Assembly (NCBI RefSeq): GCF_019175385.1 | Contig: NC_083339.1 | Span: 113,197,601-113,261,600 of the forward strand | Direction of reading: 5' to 3' | Length of the DNA stretch: 64,000 bases | Source: Lycium barbarum | Taxonomy: Eukaryota; Streptophyta; Magnoliopsida; Solanales; Solanaceae | Part shown: positions 1 to 11,884 of the stretch, in pieces | Position numbering within the stretch: position 1 is the stretch's first letter | Layout: each line of letters begins with the position of its first letter | Notes under the pieces: model-generated | What the model saw: only the letters and a program-made list of their open reading frames with translations | What the model was told of the DNA's origin: nothing | Database searches by the model: none | Translations under genes and position numbers: made by a program

Positions 1-602
1 GGGTAATAGTTCGGAGTTGTAATATAAAAATAGGGTGTTCTGCCCCCGTCAGTAGCTGCAGCGGTCACCATATCCACTGCAGCGGCCCTGAGTCCGCTAC
101 AGCGGACCTGCTGGAACAGTCCGCACAAAAATGGTCATAACTTTCTCATACAGAAGCGAAACACGATGATTCTTTTTTGCTATAGCTTCGTAATTACGAT
201 ATGGATCTAATGGTTTAATCCTCATACAAATCAAAGGTCTGGAACCCTTTCCAGCCAAAGACCTACGATGAATACATCGAATACGAGCGCGACAAAACCC
301 AAACCCATCTGAAACTCTTCGGAACCTCACCAAAACTAGTGCATAAGTTCAAAATCATCATATTAACTTGTTAGAACTTCCAAAACATTGACACGGGGTC
401 ATCGTAACCCGACGTTGACCGTGGTCAACTCTAACTTGTTAACTTAACTAGTTTCTCTATTAATGACTCAATTTACACTCGAAGCTTGCAGAAACCAAAC
501 CAACAACTTCATTAAGTCATATATCATACCAACGAGACTTAGGGAAGGATCAACAAGGGTATATGGGTCAAAAACGCTGTAACGACCAGGCGGGTCGTTA
601 CA
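1..602 (-). mobile_element. LTR of element A, low-coordinate copy, cut by window edge
   Basis: Bases 1-367 recur in direct orientation at about 5421-5714 and then, after an 8.6-kb insertion, at 14372-14464. This marks one LTR of a retrotransposon whose other LTR starts at 2776. On the minus strand the LTR would begin at 602 with TGTAACGACC, a start I recognise from plant gypsy LTRs. As the element lies on the minus strand this is its 3' LTR. It carries GC-rich palindromic motifs of the ccgctgcagcgg type near 50-115. The small reading frames here are not supported as genes. The far end is outside the window. Confidence 0.7.
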
Positions 603-2775
603 TCTGATACCAATTTACTAATTGTTCGTCCTCGAATGAAGAAGGGGAGTAAGAAGGCTGACGATAACCCAAGAACATGTCTCAAAACAACACAAACCTT
701 TAATTATAGACACAATTATAGCCGACTCTAAATCGGTAAAATACTCTAGTTCCGCTAACCTATCTTTCACCCTTAGAGCCATTCTTAACACCACAATTTC
801 CTTGAAATATAATATGTAAACACGCACTTTAAGACCGAAACCAATCACAGTCCTATCACCCATATGGGGTGAATAATTCTAGTCCCTTATATTCCAAAAA
901 TGCTCATTCAAGCTATCCAATTAGTAATACCCATCACATAACCCACTACCACGAATACGACCTCATCTCGAAAATATAACCCTAACCTTCACATTATAGG
1001 AATTTCCAGAAACCCTCTCCTTCAACCCATACCAAATCATTTACTGTAAAGTGTTAGAAAACTATCCATCTGCGAACCACACAACCTATTTCCTTAAGCC
1101 TTAACATATCGGTTACCTGAAACTTGCTTCTTCCTAGTCGTTGATCACGAACCTTCACGAAACTATGTCATATCACTTAGTTCATTTGTAGATTCCTTTC
1201 CTTAAGCGTACTAACGATCACACCTCGTCCAAAATATGTAAGACGACAGCCCCACAACCTACACTAACCTATGTAATCCTGATTTCTAATCAAATCCCAA
1301 TCATCGTTACCATCTAATTATTTCTCGAACCCCCTCAATAGGATACCATGAATCATAAGTCTTGCAAACTAGCTGAGTCAATCCTGGAGATAGTATCATG
1401 CTACACACTCTGCACCCTAGAGTTCCCTTAGCTCACTCAACTCTAAAATTGAAAAATTTCTAAATCCAGCATACCATATATACCGTTCTATTACTGCTCT
1501 GACGTATATCTATCAAGGTGCCTTTGCTCGAATTCCCTTAATCTAATTTTGGAAATGCTCTCTACAACTCGAGTTGATTCAACCTTCAACACTAATTTAC
1601 CACTACAACGCCTTACTTGTCTATCCAGAACACCCTTAGCCATTCGTGTGATTATCCCTTTTTATGCGATTAACTAACTAAATAGTAACACTAGTAATAG
1701 TAGAAACTAGCCGAACTTACACAATAGGTAGGAAGCTCTAAACAATCCCCAAAGTATGCTTAGAGAATGATGGAAGGAATGACAAGGGTTTTAAGGGTTT
1801 TGACTTAGGAAGTACCACGAAAACTGCTCGCTATCCGCTGCGGCGGTCGATGGTTTGCTATGGCGGTCCCGCCGTGGCGGACAACCCAGCGCCATAGCGG
1901 ACCCCGTCGCACCTAACTACGCCCAGCGGATAGCTGTGCTCCGCTATGACGAACTCGTTGTGGCAGAAGCCCTTCCGCTGCAGCGGTTGCCCTGTAACCA
2001 GTGTGCTCGATTTTCCAACAAGTTTTCACTCCCCATCCCAACTATTCACCTGAGGCCTTGCAACTACAAAATAAACATGCAGGTAAACGTAAAAGGATAC
2101 TACAGACTCAACCATGGCCTCGAGCGGAGGTCTAATTTATCACGTCACCCCCTAACAGTCACTATACTTTTGTCAAATCCGAAGATCCCTACCTAACTTA
2201 CACTCGTACCACACCCCATCATAACACCCCAATGAAGTTTTACACTTATGCCCCAAACCCATCATATCACTAACATATCATACTTGTTTAAGACGTAAAA
2301 GTATTTATGCAACTTCCGAGCAACCTAACACTGAACTCATGGAGACTATGTAACCCTTCGTACCATCTCTCCCATTTCGTAAGCAAACCCACACAATGAA
2401 TGAGTCTCAACCATCATTCCACACAACAAAAACCTCAAATCATAACTGAATACTGAGCTTAGTCACACATCTGAATCAGCAAGACACATGTGGTTCCATA
2501 TCAAGTCATGTCGTAATGAAATCGCTCGCATGAGAGTCTAGGAAATGAGTTTCCACAATCCGTGGAAGAATAAGACAAGGAAGTGCAAATACCAATTTGA
2601 ATCCACTAGATACCAATTTGAATGAAGTAGCACTAAAGAATGAAAGAAGTGGAAGTTTCCTAAATGTCCTATAGCCTCTCGCAGATAGGTAGGGTGCTCT
2701 TTGTACTGATCTGCAAGACTCTACTAGACACGTCCTTGCACAACGAGATTCACAAACCTAGGCTCAAATACCAAC
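603..2775 (-). mobile_element. Internal region of LTR element A, no coding capacity seen
   Basis: This is about 2.2 kb between the two copies of LTR A. No reading frame with gag, protease, reverse transcriptase, RNase H or integrase motifs is visible on either strand. Next to the LTR at 623-642 lies a motif (minus strand: cattcgaggacgaac) that I know from the 3' end of Solanaceae gypsy elements. Around 1835-1990 the GC-rich palindromic motif seen in the LTR occurs again in several variants. The element is therefore either a non-autonomous derivative or heavily decayed. Confidence 0.6.
2761..2773 (-). other. Primer binding site of element A (tRNA-Met type)
   Basis: The minus strand reads ttggtatttgagcc one base from the LTR start at 2776. 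The known primer site for initiator methionine tRNA in plant retrotransposons is TGGTATCAGAGCC, so this is a close but mutated match. Its position fixes the orientation of element A (minus) and shows that the LTR at 2776 and upward is the 5' LTR. Confidence 0.7.
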
Positions 2776-3856
2776 TGTCATGACCAAATTACCGATCGTG
2801 TGGGCACCTACCTTATTATCACTAGTACGTGAACCCTTACCTGTTAGCTCATTAATCACTAGCCAATTTCAACTTCTTTAATCATGTATACTCTAACAAT
2901 CAATAAATAAGGGAATGAATAAATATTCTGACCAAGTCATACGTAATAAATAATATAAGTGCGGGAGTCTTAACTATTACACCCCCACAAGGACTCTAAA
3001 CCAACAATGTCTAAAGAGTGAAATTTATGTCAAATACAATAATAAATAATGTCTGGAATTTAAAGTAGACATTTGGAAAGAGAGATCATCAAGTGGCATG
3101 GCATGGGTAGAAGCTCAACGTCGGATCTGATCGAGCAAACTAGCTTCAAGCTAGAGGTGTAGTGTGGATGAAATCTCTGGAACACAACCTGTACTCAGAA
3201 AGGGTGCAGTAAGGTAGTATCAGGACAAACACTATGTACAGGCAAGCATCATAGGCCGACTAAGATTAGTTCACGTATATAAGCACAAAGTCGACAAGAT
3301 AAATGGAAATGCACTTAATACTAAAATCGAAGCCAAAAGATATCCCATAATAGAGTCACGACCTAAGATGAAGCTTCTAAACCACAAATCTGTCAAGTCT
3401 CAATAATCTTCCCTGATAATCACAAGTCCTAGCTTCGATCCTAGGTAGAGTCACTAACCCACAATTTCACTCAGTCAATGATCATATCTATATCATAATA
3501 GCCATTCAATAAAACATACCAAAAACAAAACTAAATGAGCATATAATAAAGCAGAATAAAATGTAATGATGTGCAACGCAAAATATGATAAGTGCATGCA
3601 GTGCACCGGCTAAATACCTCACTCAGTCATTCATCACTCGTGTACACACATGCTTTGGTGTCTTTTCCCGATAGTCATGACCTGTAGGTGACCCATGGTG
3701 TTCATGTACCACTCGTTCTAGAACGAACCTCGGACCACGAGCTCACAACTAGGCCACATCCTCACCCCCGGTCAAATGTGCCTTTAATCTAGGTCACATC
3801 CTCACCCCTCGTCAAATGTGCCTTTTCATATATACATACACACACACACACACACA

Positions 3857-3893
<37 letters not shown>

Positions 3894-5719
3894 ATCACCT
3901 TCACTGATCGATTATCAAGTACTATGTATCAAATAGTATCACAAGTTCAACAAGAAGATTATACTAACTTCTTCACTAATTTCACATCACAATCTATGTC
4001 TCAACGTATTCCAGTTTATTAGTATGTATGGATTATGAACAATTAACAATTTCAATTTCAAACGCAAGGCATCATGCCACAAGTCTTTCATGAATCGTTT
4101 TCGAACCATTTCCATCATGTATCCGTGTATGAATGCATAAATAAGTGTAAACATGGTAAATCAATGCAAACCAATAAAGTAACAGTGAAGGTACAAGTCA
4201 CAATGCCATAAGTCATATCAATACTTAGATCAACTCAGCCATGAAATGAATCATACAAACTATCTCAACCAACATAAGAGTCTATGTCCCTCTCTACCTC
4301 CACATATAGCAAGTGCGCCTCATAACTAAGTCTTTTATCACCAAGATGCTCCATTTTTCTATATATTATCATCAACAGTAAAATCATACATCAAGTTTTC
4401 ATCTACGTACTGTCATAAGTTTATATCACAATTCAAGTCTAAACTCATTATCCTTCCTTTCTCCGATGCTATGTGTCACAATAAGAGAGAATTGGGTGAA
4501 ACACGTATTAAAACAAAACAATTCAGGTAACAAGTCTAATCACAATAACAGGGCAACAAGCCAACATCAACAACAATCAACCTAATAGAAATCTATCCCG
4601 AATCACCACAGTATGAATACAACTACACTTCATATTTCAGTATATAAAGTAATGGCGACGAGCCTATAAAATCAGAAGTCATACCAACCTAGCTAATATC
4701 CAACCACAATACCATGTTCGAAGACCTGATCATGCTTTCTCCCATCAATTCTACTCAATACATACGTTTCACTAATCAAACTCTAACTAAAGTAAGTCAT
4801 AACCTGCCTCGAATGTAGAATAGGAGCCACGAACTACGCCACACAAGCCTTCTATTTCCGAAGCGCCTCAGCACGGTCAAGGTCTAACAATATTATACTA
4901 AGTAAGCAACAAACCATATATTTAAACAAGAACAACAATTTGGGGAAGAAGACCCACTTACTTTTACCCTATTTAATGTAGGAAACCATCCTTTAATGGT
5001 TAATTTATCATAACTTCTATCTCTACAATCGTTAACCTTCAATTCATGGGTTTCTAATCAATTTTATCCTTTCAAACTGATTTTAGGAAAAAGTTTTCAT
5101 TTTTATTAGAACCCCAAGTCTCAACATGCAATTTCAACCATAAGAAATCAAATTCCCTTCCTAGAAAGTGATAATCTATACTCTTAGATGATTAATCAAC
5201 AACAAAATCAACAACCCATTAATTCTTTAAGGGTTTACTAATTCTAGGGTTTTAGGATTTTCACCCACCATTGATGGACCTTAAACTAATCATGGAACTT
5301 GAAGAAGAAAGGAAAAAGGAACAAATAAAGGTGGGTACTTACCCTTCAAGATGCTTTCACCAATGAACGGAAAGAAGTTTGCCTTTTTTTTTCTCTTGAA
5401 AACTGACTTTGGGGTTTTGTGGGCAATGGTTCAGAGTTGGAATATAAAAATAGGATGTTCTACCCCTGTCGATCGCTGCAGTGGTCACCATATCCGCTGC
5501 AGTGGTCCCGCTACGGTGGCCCTGAGTCCACTACAGCGGACATGCTGTAACAGTACGCACAAAAATGGTCAAAACTTCCTCATACGGAGGCGAAACGCGA
5601 TGATTCTTTTCCCTATAGCTTCGTAATTATGATACAAAACTAATGGTTCAATTCTCGCACAAAAAAAAGATTGTTGGATCAATATGGGGCCCTTTCTAGC
5701 CAAATACCTATGGTGAAAA
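2776..5719 (-). mobile_element. 5' LTR of element A, first part (interrupted by element B)
   Basis: Begins TGTCATGACC at 2776, directly beside the primer site. Bases 5421-5714 match the copy at 1-270. The LTR is broken at 5719 by element B and continues at 14372. Judged from the copy at 1-602, the complete LTR would be about 3.2 kb. It holds a CA/TA microsatellite at 3829-3890 and no gene. The small reading frames at 3816-4022 and 5351-5626 are microsatellite or LTR sequence. Confidence 0.72.
3829..3890. repeat. Compound (CA)n(TA)n microsatellite
   Basis: A run of ca dinucleotides passes directly into a run of ta dinucleotides, inside LTR A. Likely length-polymorphic. Confidence 0.95.
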
Positions 5720-5855
5720 TGTCACGACCCAAACCCGTGGGCCATGACTAGTGCCCGACCTGGACACTCGTACGTACCTATTGGATATAGTCAAACTGAA
5801 TCTAAGAACAATATGGAAACTTGCAAAAGAACTCCAAGGTTCATAACGTCGTCAC

Positions 5856-5905
<50 letters not shown>

Positions 5906-8484
5906 AGATAAACTGTCTCCTGAGGAGTCACAACTAATCAAATCATAAAATGATACGTAAGCCGACAAGGCTGCCACTACCTATCAATATCATATGCAAG
6001 CCGACAAGGCTGCCACTATAGACGAACATCATATCATAGCACATCATATAGACACAGCTGAACAGAACTTATACACAACCCATACATATGTCTACAGACC
6101 TCTAAGAGTATCAATAGCGAAATATGGCGGGACAGGGCCCCGCCGTACCCCTGGGTAAACATATACGTACATCATAAGATTTGTACCAAAATTCTAGGCT
6201 CCGGAACAATAGAGCTCTCCAAGACAGCTGAGTGGAAGTCCTATGCTGAAGGATCACCAAACTGACTATCTGTACCTGCGGGCATGAAACACAGCCCCCC
6301 GAAGAAAGGGGGTCAGTACGAAATATGTACTGAGTATATAAAGCATGAAATACATTAAGGAAGATCATAACTAAAGTAGAGATTCCCGGAGACAAGTATG
6401 ATAATCAAGAGATCACTGTACCTGTGCCTTACGAAACAAAATCATGCATATCATTGTCATATACCATACTCGGCCCATTATGGGACTCGGTGAATACAGT
6501 TGAAATTATGCATATCATTATCATATACCATACCCGGCCCATTATGGGACTCGGTGAATAAAGTCGTGTACACGTATACCATACCCGACCCATCATGGGA
6601 CTCGGTGCCATAATCATATCATCATATCATCATATCATCATGTCATCATATCATCATATACATATACCGTACCCGGTCCTCTAGTGAGGAACTCGGTGAA
6701 CAATGCAGTGAAACTGTGCCCAAATACATACCCGGCTCGGGACTCGGTGAATGACACAATAATAGTATGCACGAGTAGAATATCATGAGCAACCACATGC
6801 AACTAAATCATCGTCAGAGACTCAATACAATAAGTGGAATAACTACACTCGAGTATCAAGGCGATAGTCATGTTGAGTACCCTTTAAATGTCACTATGGA
6901 CTATACCAGATAGAGCCTCAGGAATCATAGACATGTATCAAGATAATATGAAATAGCTTATGGAAGTCAAGGACATTAGTCATCGTAGAGTCTATAAGAA
7001 TAGGAGCTTATACATACTGACTACTATCCAATGTATAGAAGACTTGAGAGGCAATAGCTCAATTACCTTAAGAGTTCTAACATCAAGAAGTGAATAAGAA
7101 TCATGAATCACACTCAAAACTTATGAATAGAATTACCCCACAGCTCATATCATACGTTACTTATATCTAAGAAATGCCAAAAGAAAGAAGGGATAGCTTT
7201 ACATACCTGTTGAAGGTTAATCGTAATCACGTTCGCTTCGTCGCCCCTTTAGCCTGTTTAATATGAAAGTAACGCTATCGTTAGTAAACTATACTTTCTA
7301 GCTTATCAATATGCAACCAATTACCTATAGGAACCATTCTTCAATTCATACTCTCTTGATTAGGATTTTTATTAGTTAAGAACTTAACGGAAATCGGGTA
7401 GCATTTCCCCTATATAACTTGCCTAACCCGAACTTCCAATTAACCTCCTGTTACCACAGCAATACCAACAATGACAGCAATAGCAATATTCATATAGAAT
7501 CCTTACAATCCAACCCATAAACAACTCAACAACATTTCTTAATCCCTTTCCAATCCAAATCATTAACATTTAAGATTATACACTAAACAAACCAACATAC
7601 GTTTTGTATACGATACGTTATACAATCCTTTCTTCCAAATTTAGAATCCACATCAACGACAACACGACAACAACACGCGAACATGAACCATACTTTTAAT
7701 CCTCTCAACTCAACAATTCCATATAACAACCACAACTCCTAATATCAACGGATTCATGCAATTTCTTACTTCCAATTTCATCGAATCTAATTTTAATCTT
7801 TCCATTTCAACATCATCAATACAATTATACCATAAAATGAGAAAATCTTACCTTAATTTAATCGGAGGAAATTCTACGCTTATTTGCTCCAATTTCGCTA
7901 TTTGTTTTTCCTCAATTCAATACCAATGTTGCTATCACCTCCTTGGACTTGTAAATCACCTTGGAATTAAATCAAAGCAAACAAAAACTTTTTTTTTTAT
8001 TTTTACCATGGCTGGCCGTGAGCAGCAGCCATGGCTATGCCTTTTTTTTTTTTTTTCACAAAGTTAGAAATTTGCAAATGAAGAATGATAGTTTGAGTTA
8101 GTCATTGACATATATATTTATATGATGTCCCTCCATTGGACACGTCCCCCCCCCCCCCCCCCCCTCCCTTAATGACTCATCAATTGATTTGTTTTATTTT
8201 GTATTTTTTTTAATTGACGAATCGGGTGGGGCCCTCTTTAATAATAATTAGCTAACTTAACTAATCTTAATTAATCACTAATCTCCACTTAATAATCTAA
8301 TCATAGTTAATTAGTCCGTAATCTCCAATAATATTTCTACTGTAAAAAAAAATTATAAGCAATTCGTGTACTAATTAAAATTGAGAATTAAAAGTTCTTA
8401 TTTCATATCCAAAAATAATCCCGTCTTTAACTTGAGTCGATTTGCTTGTGAATAATTCGACGTATAAAAATACGGGGTATAACA
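5720..8484 (-). repeat. 3' LTR of element B (complete, 2765 bp)
   Basis: Complete LTR bounded by tgtcacgacc and ggtataaca. It contains an (AT)n tract at about 5858-5901, a degenerate minisatellite at 6440-6760, a T-run pair near 7988 and 8042, and a C-run at about 8147-8164. From 5983 onward it matches 11885-14366 nearly base for base with scattered substitutions. The paired small reading frames in the two LTRs (such as 6111-6395 and 12013-12297, both minus strand) simply reflect this duplication and are not supported as genes. Confidence 0.88.
6440..6760. repeat. Degenerate minisatellite in LTR B
   Basis: About five imperfect units carry the core cccattatgggactcggtga, each preceded by a catatcattatcatatacc-like stretch. 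The same array occurs at 12345-12640 in the other LTR with slightly different unit content. Confidence 0.8.
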
Positions 8485-8500
8485 TCCTTCCCCCCTTTAG
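8485..8500 (-). other. Polypurine tract of element B
   Basis: The minus strand reads ctaaaggggggaagga immediately before the LTR start at 8484. This is the expected plus-strand primer position. It is followed by the cattcgaggacgaatgtt motif typical of Solanaceae gypsy 3' ends. It sets the orientation of the element. Confidence 0.75.
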
Positions 8501-11500
8501 AACATTCGTCCTCGAATGTTAAACTGGTCCTGAACTCCCAATACTTTCTCAAGTGTTCTCTTATTTAATTATGCCCTTCACATACCTCTTCCATTTGTCG
8601 ATTCGCTCCAATTCACTATAACGCATTCCAGATCTCTGCATAGTCATTCCTGTAATATTTCCTCTTTCTGTTGCTTCTCGAGGTAATAATTCCACGTCAT
8701 TGTCTTTACTCTCTTCTTTATTTTGCGGTCGGTTGTCAGTTGTGTTGCGGGTTCTTCTGCTGAAGTATTACTCTCTCCCTGGTGCACTTAGTCTAACTCG
8801 ACTCTTTCTTCTTCCATAGTTTTCCCTTACGATGTATCGTTTGCTTCATCTTACCTCTTAATCTTTAAATAATATTTTTATAACGCGCAGACGTCCCTCG
8901 TCGACTTATTAGACTTTACTATCCCTGGAGTATTTCATGCCTCTGGTAACCTGTAGACCCTTCGCAGATTCTATGAGTAAAATGAAATTTCCCTTGGTGT
9001 AGCATTATTTTACTTCAATAACCTTACATTGCTCTACTGTACTGTCTATATTCTGGAATTTGCAGCATCATGTGTTACTCTTCGACTTTCTTTTAAAGGT
9101 TTTTAACTGTCCCTTTGCTTTTAGCTCTTAATCTCGATCTTTAGAGTTGGCTATCAAGTAGCGCTGGAGTTCCCTCATATGATAACCTTATCTAGCTGCT
9201 CTGTGATCTGTCTATTATTAACTGGTACAATTTTGAAAGAATTTTTGATTTTGACATATAAATTCAATGTCATCCAGTAACCAGTTTGTTCTGATCGTCT
9301 CGCTTGAACTGTTTCACCATTTCCCTTACTCCAACTTGTAACACTTTAGGCATATTATCCCGTGCCATTTCTTTGTTTTACTTTCCTCTTAGCTTTTCTG
9401 TCACACATTATGTTGCGATATTTTCGAGAGCATGCAAAGGTGCTCAAATCAGCCCGAGAAATACCTTAGTGTCGTCTCACTAATCTTTATGCAGAATTTA
9501 CATTCTTCTCTTGTATCTTTCAATTGATATCGGGGCTCAACTATGGTTTTTTCCCTCAGTACTAATCCTTTCTCGGTACTTTGGTTCAAACCATCTTACA
9601 CTTTTCCTTAATGTATCCAAAATATCGTAGCCGCATTGTTATTACCGAATCCTTACTATTCTTATCAAGTACTCACTTGGGCTCATTCTTAGCATACAAA
9701 TATTCATAGGTTGCATAACTATTCTTGTACAGTTTGTATAAAATATATCCAGCCTCAGCCATAGTCTTTCCTTTTCCTGGTTCATTATGCTTTACATGAC
9801 TCACCCGTACTAAAACTCGCTCGTAGCCTATCTTATCATACTCCTTTACTTCCTTTATTCACCATTTGATTTTCTCATATCCTACTATAGGATATTTCTT
9901 ACCCCTTCTCCTTCGCTACTTATAAGTTACAGTATCATTAGCAAACAACCTTATTGCCAACGTCTTAACCTCTAATCCAGTATAGCATTGCTATCCTTTG
10001 TAATATCACTTAAATTACTCGTTGCCATTCTCCTATCGTACTCTTTCTTTTCATAAGCACCTACCTTTCAATGTCATATCATTCAAGATCTTTATCAATA
10101 ATTCCCAGCACTGTCTCAAATACCATCTTGACTACTATCAGTTTATCGCTGGCTTTCAGATCTTACCAACTTGTTTCAGCATGGGCTCTCACTTAAAGCT
10201 TGCGTATCCATATTAATTATATTGTAGTGTCAATTTTTTCCATCCATACTTGGTTTTCTTTCACCCGCTTCCCCCCTTTGGGGTTGTACTTATACCATTT
10301 TATATTCTGTTCTATGGCCCTATTCCCAATCTCAAATTCACCTGATCTTTTTTCCAATTCACTTGGTATACTGTACCATACTCACGTCTTTCTTTATAAT
10401 TTATAACTTGATTATCCACGTACGAAACCTTAATCAAAATCAGGAAGCGACGAGAATCTTTCGATATATAGTACAAAATCTTATCTGATAATTTGTACTC
10501 GAGTAATGTAATCAATGTAGCAATTCACCCAAGGCCACATTCCACTTACTCCATTCAATAATTAACTAGTACTTGCAGTCATTCCAAATTCTCAATTAGG
10601 TAGCACTTATATTCTGATGATAAGTGTCCAAAGCTCTCTTGTAATATATCTTTACCCCAACCTGTATCATATGTTTCCTTTAATAGATTTGCGACACATT
10701 ATTTGTTCCTCAGGCCTACAGTCCTTGTCCCTTAAGAATTTCACTATTTCCGAGGTGAAGTCACATACACGCAGTACTCCTTTATGCCCTATGCTCTTTT
10801 ACCCTTGCTGTGTACCCAACACTGATTTCTAACTTACTCAAAATCATAACAAGTTCGTCTTAATAGTGGTCTTATCTTATCACCTTGCCTTCGTACTACC
10901 CTTTAAGTTCGTAGCTATATGTTTTCCTTTCTATTTTATACTCGTACTCAATTGATTGTGTCTATCTTGGGTTCTTTCTTTAGTATTCCTTTCATTTCTC
11001 CAGTCTATGTCCATCTTTTATTCTGTACATGAGGAATCTCATGCTACTCTTGTATCCTTCGGAAAACACTATTTCTGCATAATCCCTTTTTTCTCATCTC
11101 CTAACGTATTCTGTTCATCCCTATTTGTTCTTACCATCCCAGTCATTTCTAGCACTCATTCTGCCTCGTTGCTCACCTTTCTTTAGTTTGGTCTTTCACA
11201 ATTCTGTCACTTATATTACTCGTTTTCTTAGCTATACATGTCATAACACATCGCTACACCGTAATCCCACTCTCTTTCTTCTTATTTTCTTCTTATTTTC
11301 TTCTTTCAATTCACTCCTTCTGTTCTTGTGCTCGCTTTCACTTTCGTTATCACTTGATCTCTATTCTGAACTTTCCCTATAGGACTTTGTAAGTCTTTCT
11401 TATTCGTTCTATATTTGCTTTTCCGTTTCACACTGATCACATCATATCTTTTAGTTATTTCCTCGCTAGGCTTTACTTATTTCTATAACCGTCCTTATGG

Positions 11501-11884
11501 TATTCACATTACATCCTGTTCGTAATCAATCCTATAACGTAACACTTCCTAACCTTATTCAGGATTCTTACTATGTTTTAATTACACTCTGTGGAGTAGG
11601 CATACTTAACCTTTCACCCTTTCTGATCAATCTTATCCTTAATATCTCAGAAGCTGTCTTATTAATACCTTCATAATTTGTCATAATTCTTCCTCCTCCG
11701 TACTTTTATCTCAATCATACTATTACTCCTTTTAATTGAAAACTCGTCGTAATTTATCCCTGCTTATCAGTTCAGTCGATACCTCAATGTAACATTCTGT
11801 TAAGATTTGCCACCTTTTCTAAACCATCTCTTAGTGTCGCAAGCCCTTCCAAATTATCCTAGCATCTCATCAACAACACGTGAA
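8485..11884 (-). mobile_element. Internal region of element B, decayed or non-coding
   Basis: This is 3.4 kb of strongly pyrimidine-rich plus strand (purine-rich minus strand, as expected for the sense strand of a retroelement). Reading frames of up to about 90 codons on the plus strand (10022-11382) are composed of simple pyrimidine-rich codons and show no domain. On the minus strand near 8485-8580 a short stretch resembles a gypsy polyprotein C-terminus (motif TFEDE), but it is closed upstream by stops. No protease, RT or integrase motif was recognised. Either an ancient decayed gag-pol or a non-autonomous filler sequence. Confidence 0.55.

Noticed and set aside
6111..6395. 94-codon minus-strand frame conserved at 12013-12297
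   Set aside because: Conservation is explained by the two LTRs of element B being copies of each other; the frame shows no known domain.
10022..11382. Cluster of open frames on the plus strand inside element B
   Set aside because: Pyrimidine-rich sequence gives long Phe/Ser/Leu strings by composition. No domain, no splice logic, and the frames lie antisense to the element.
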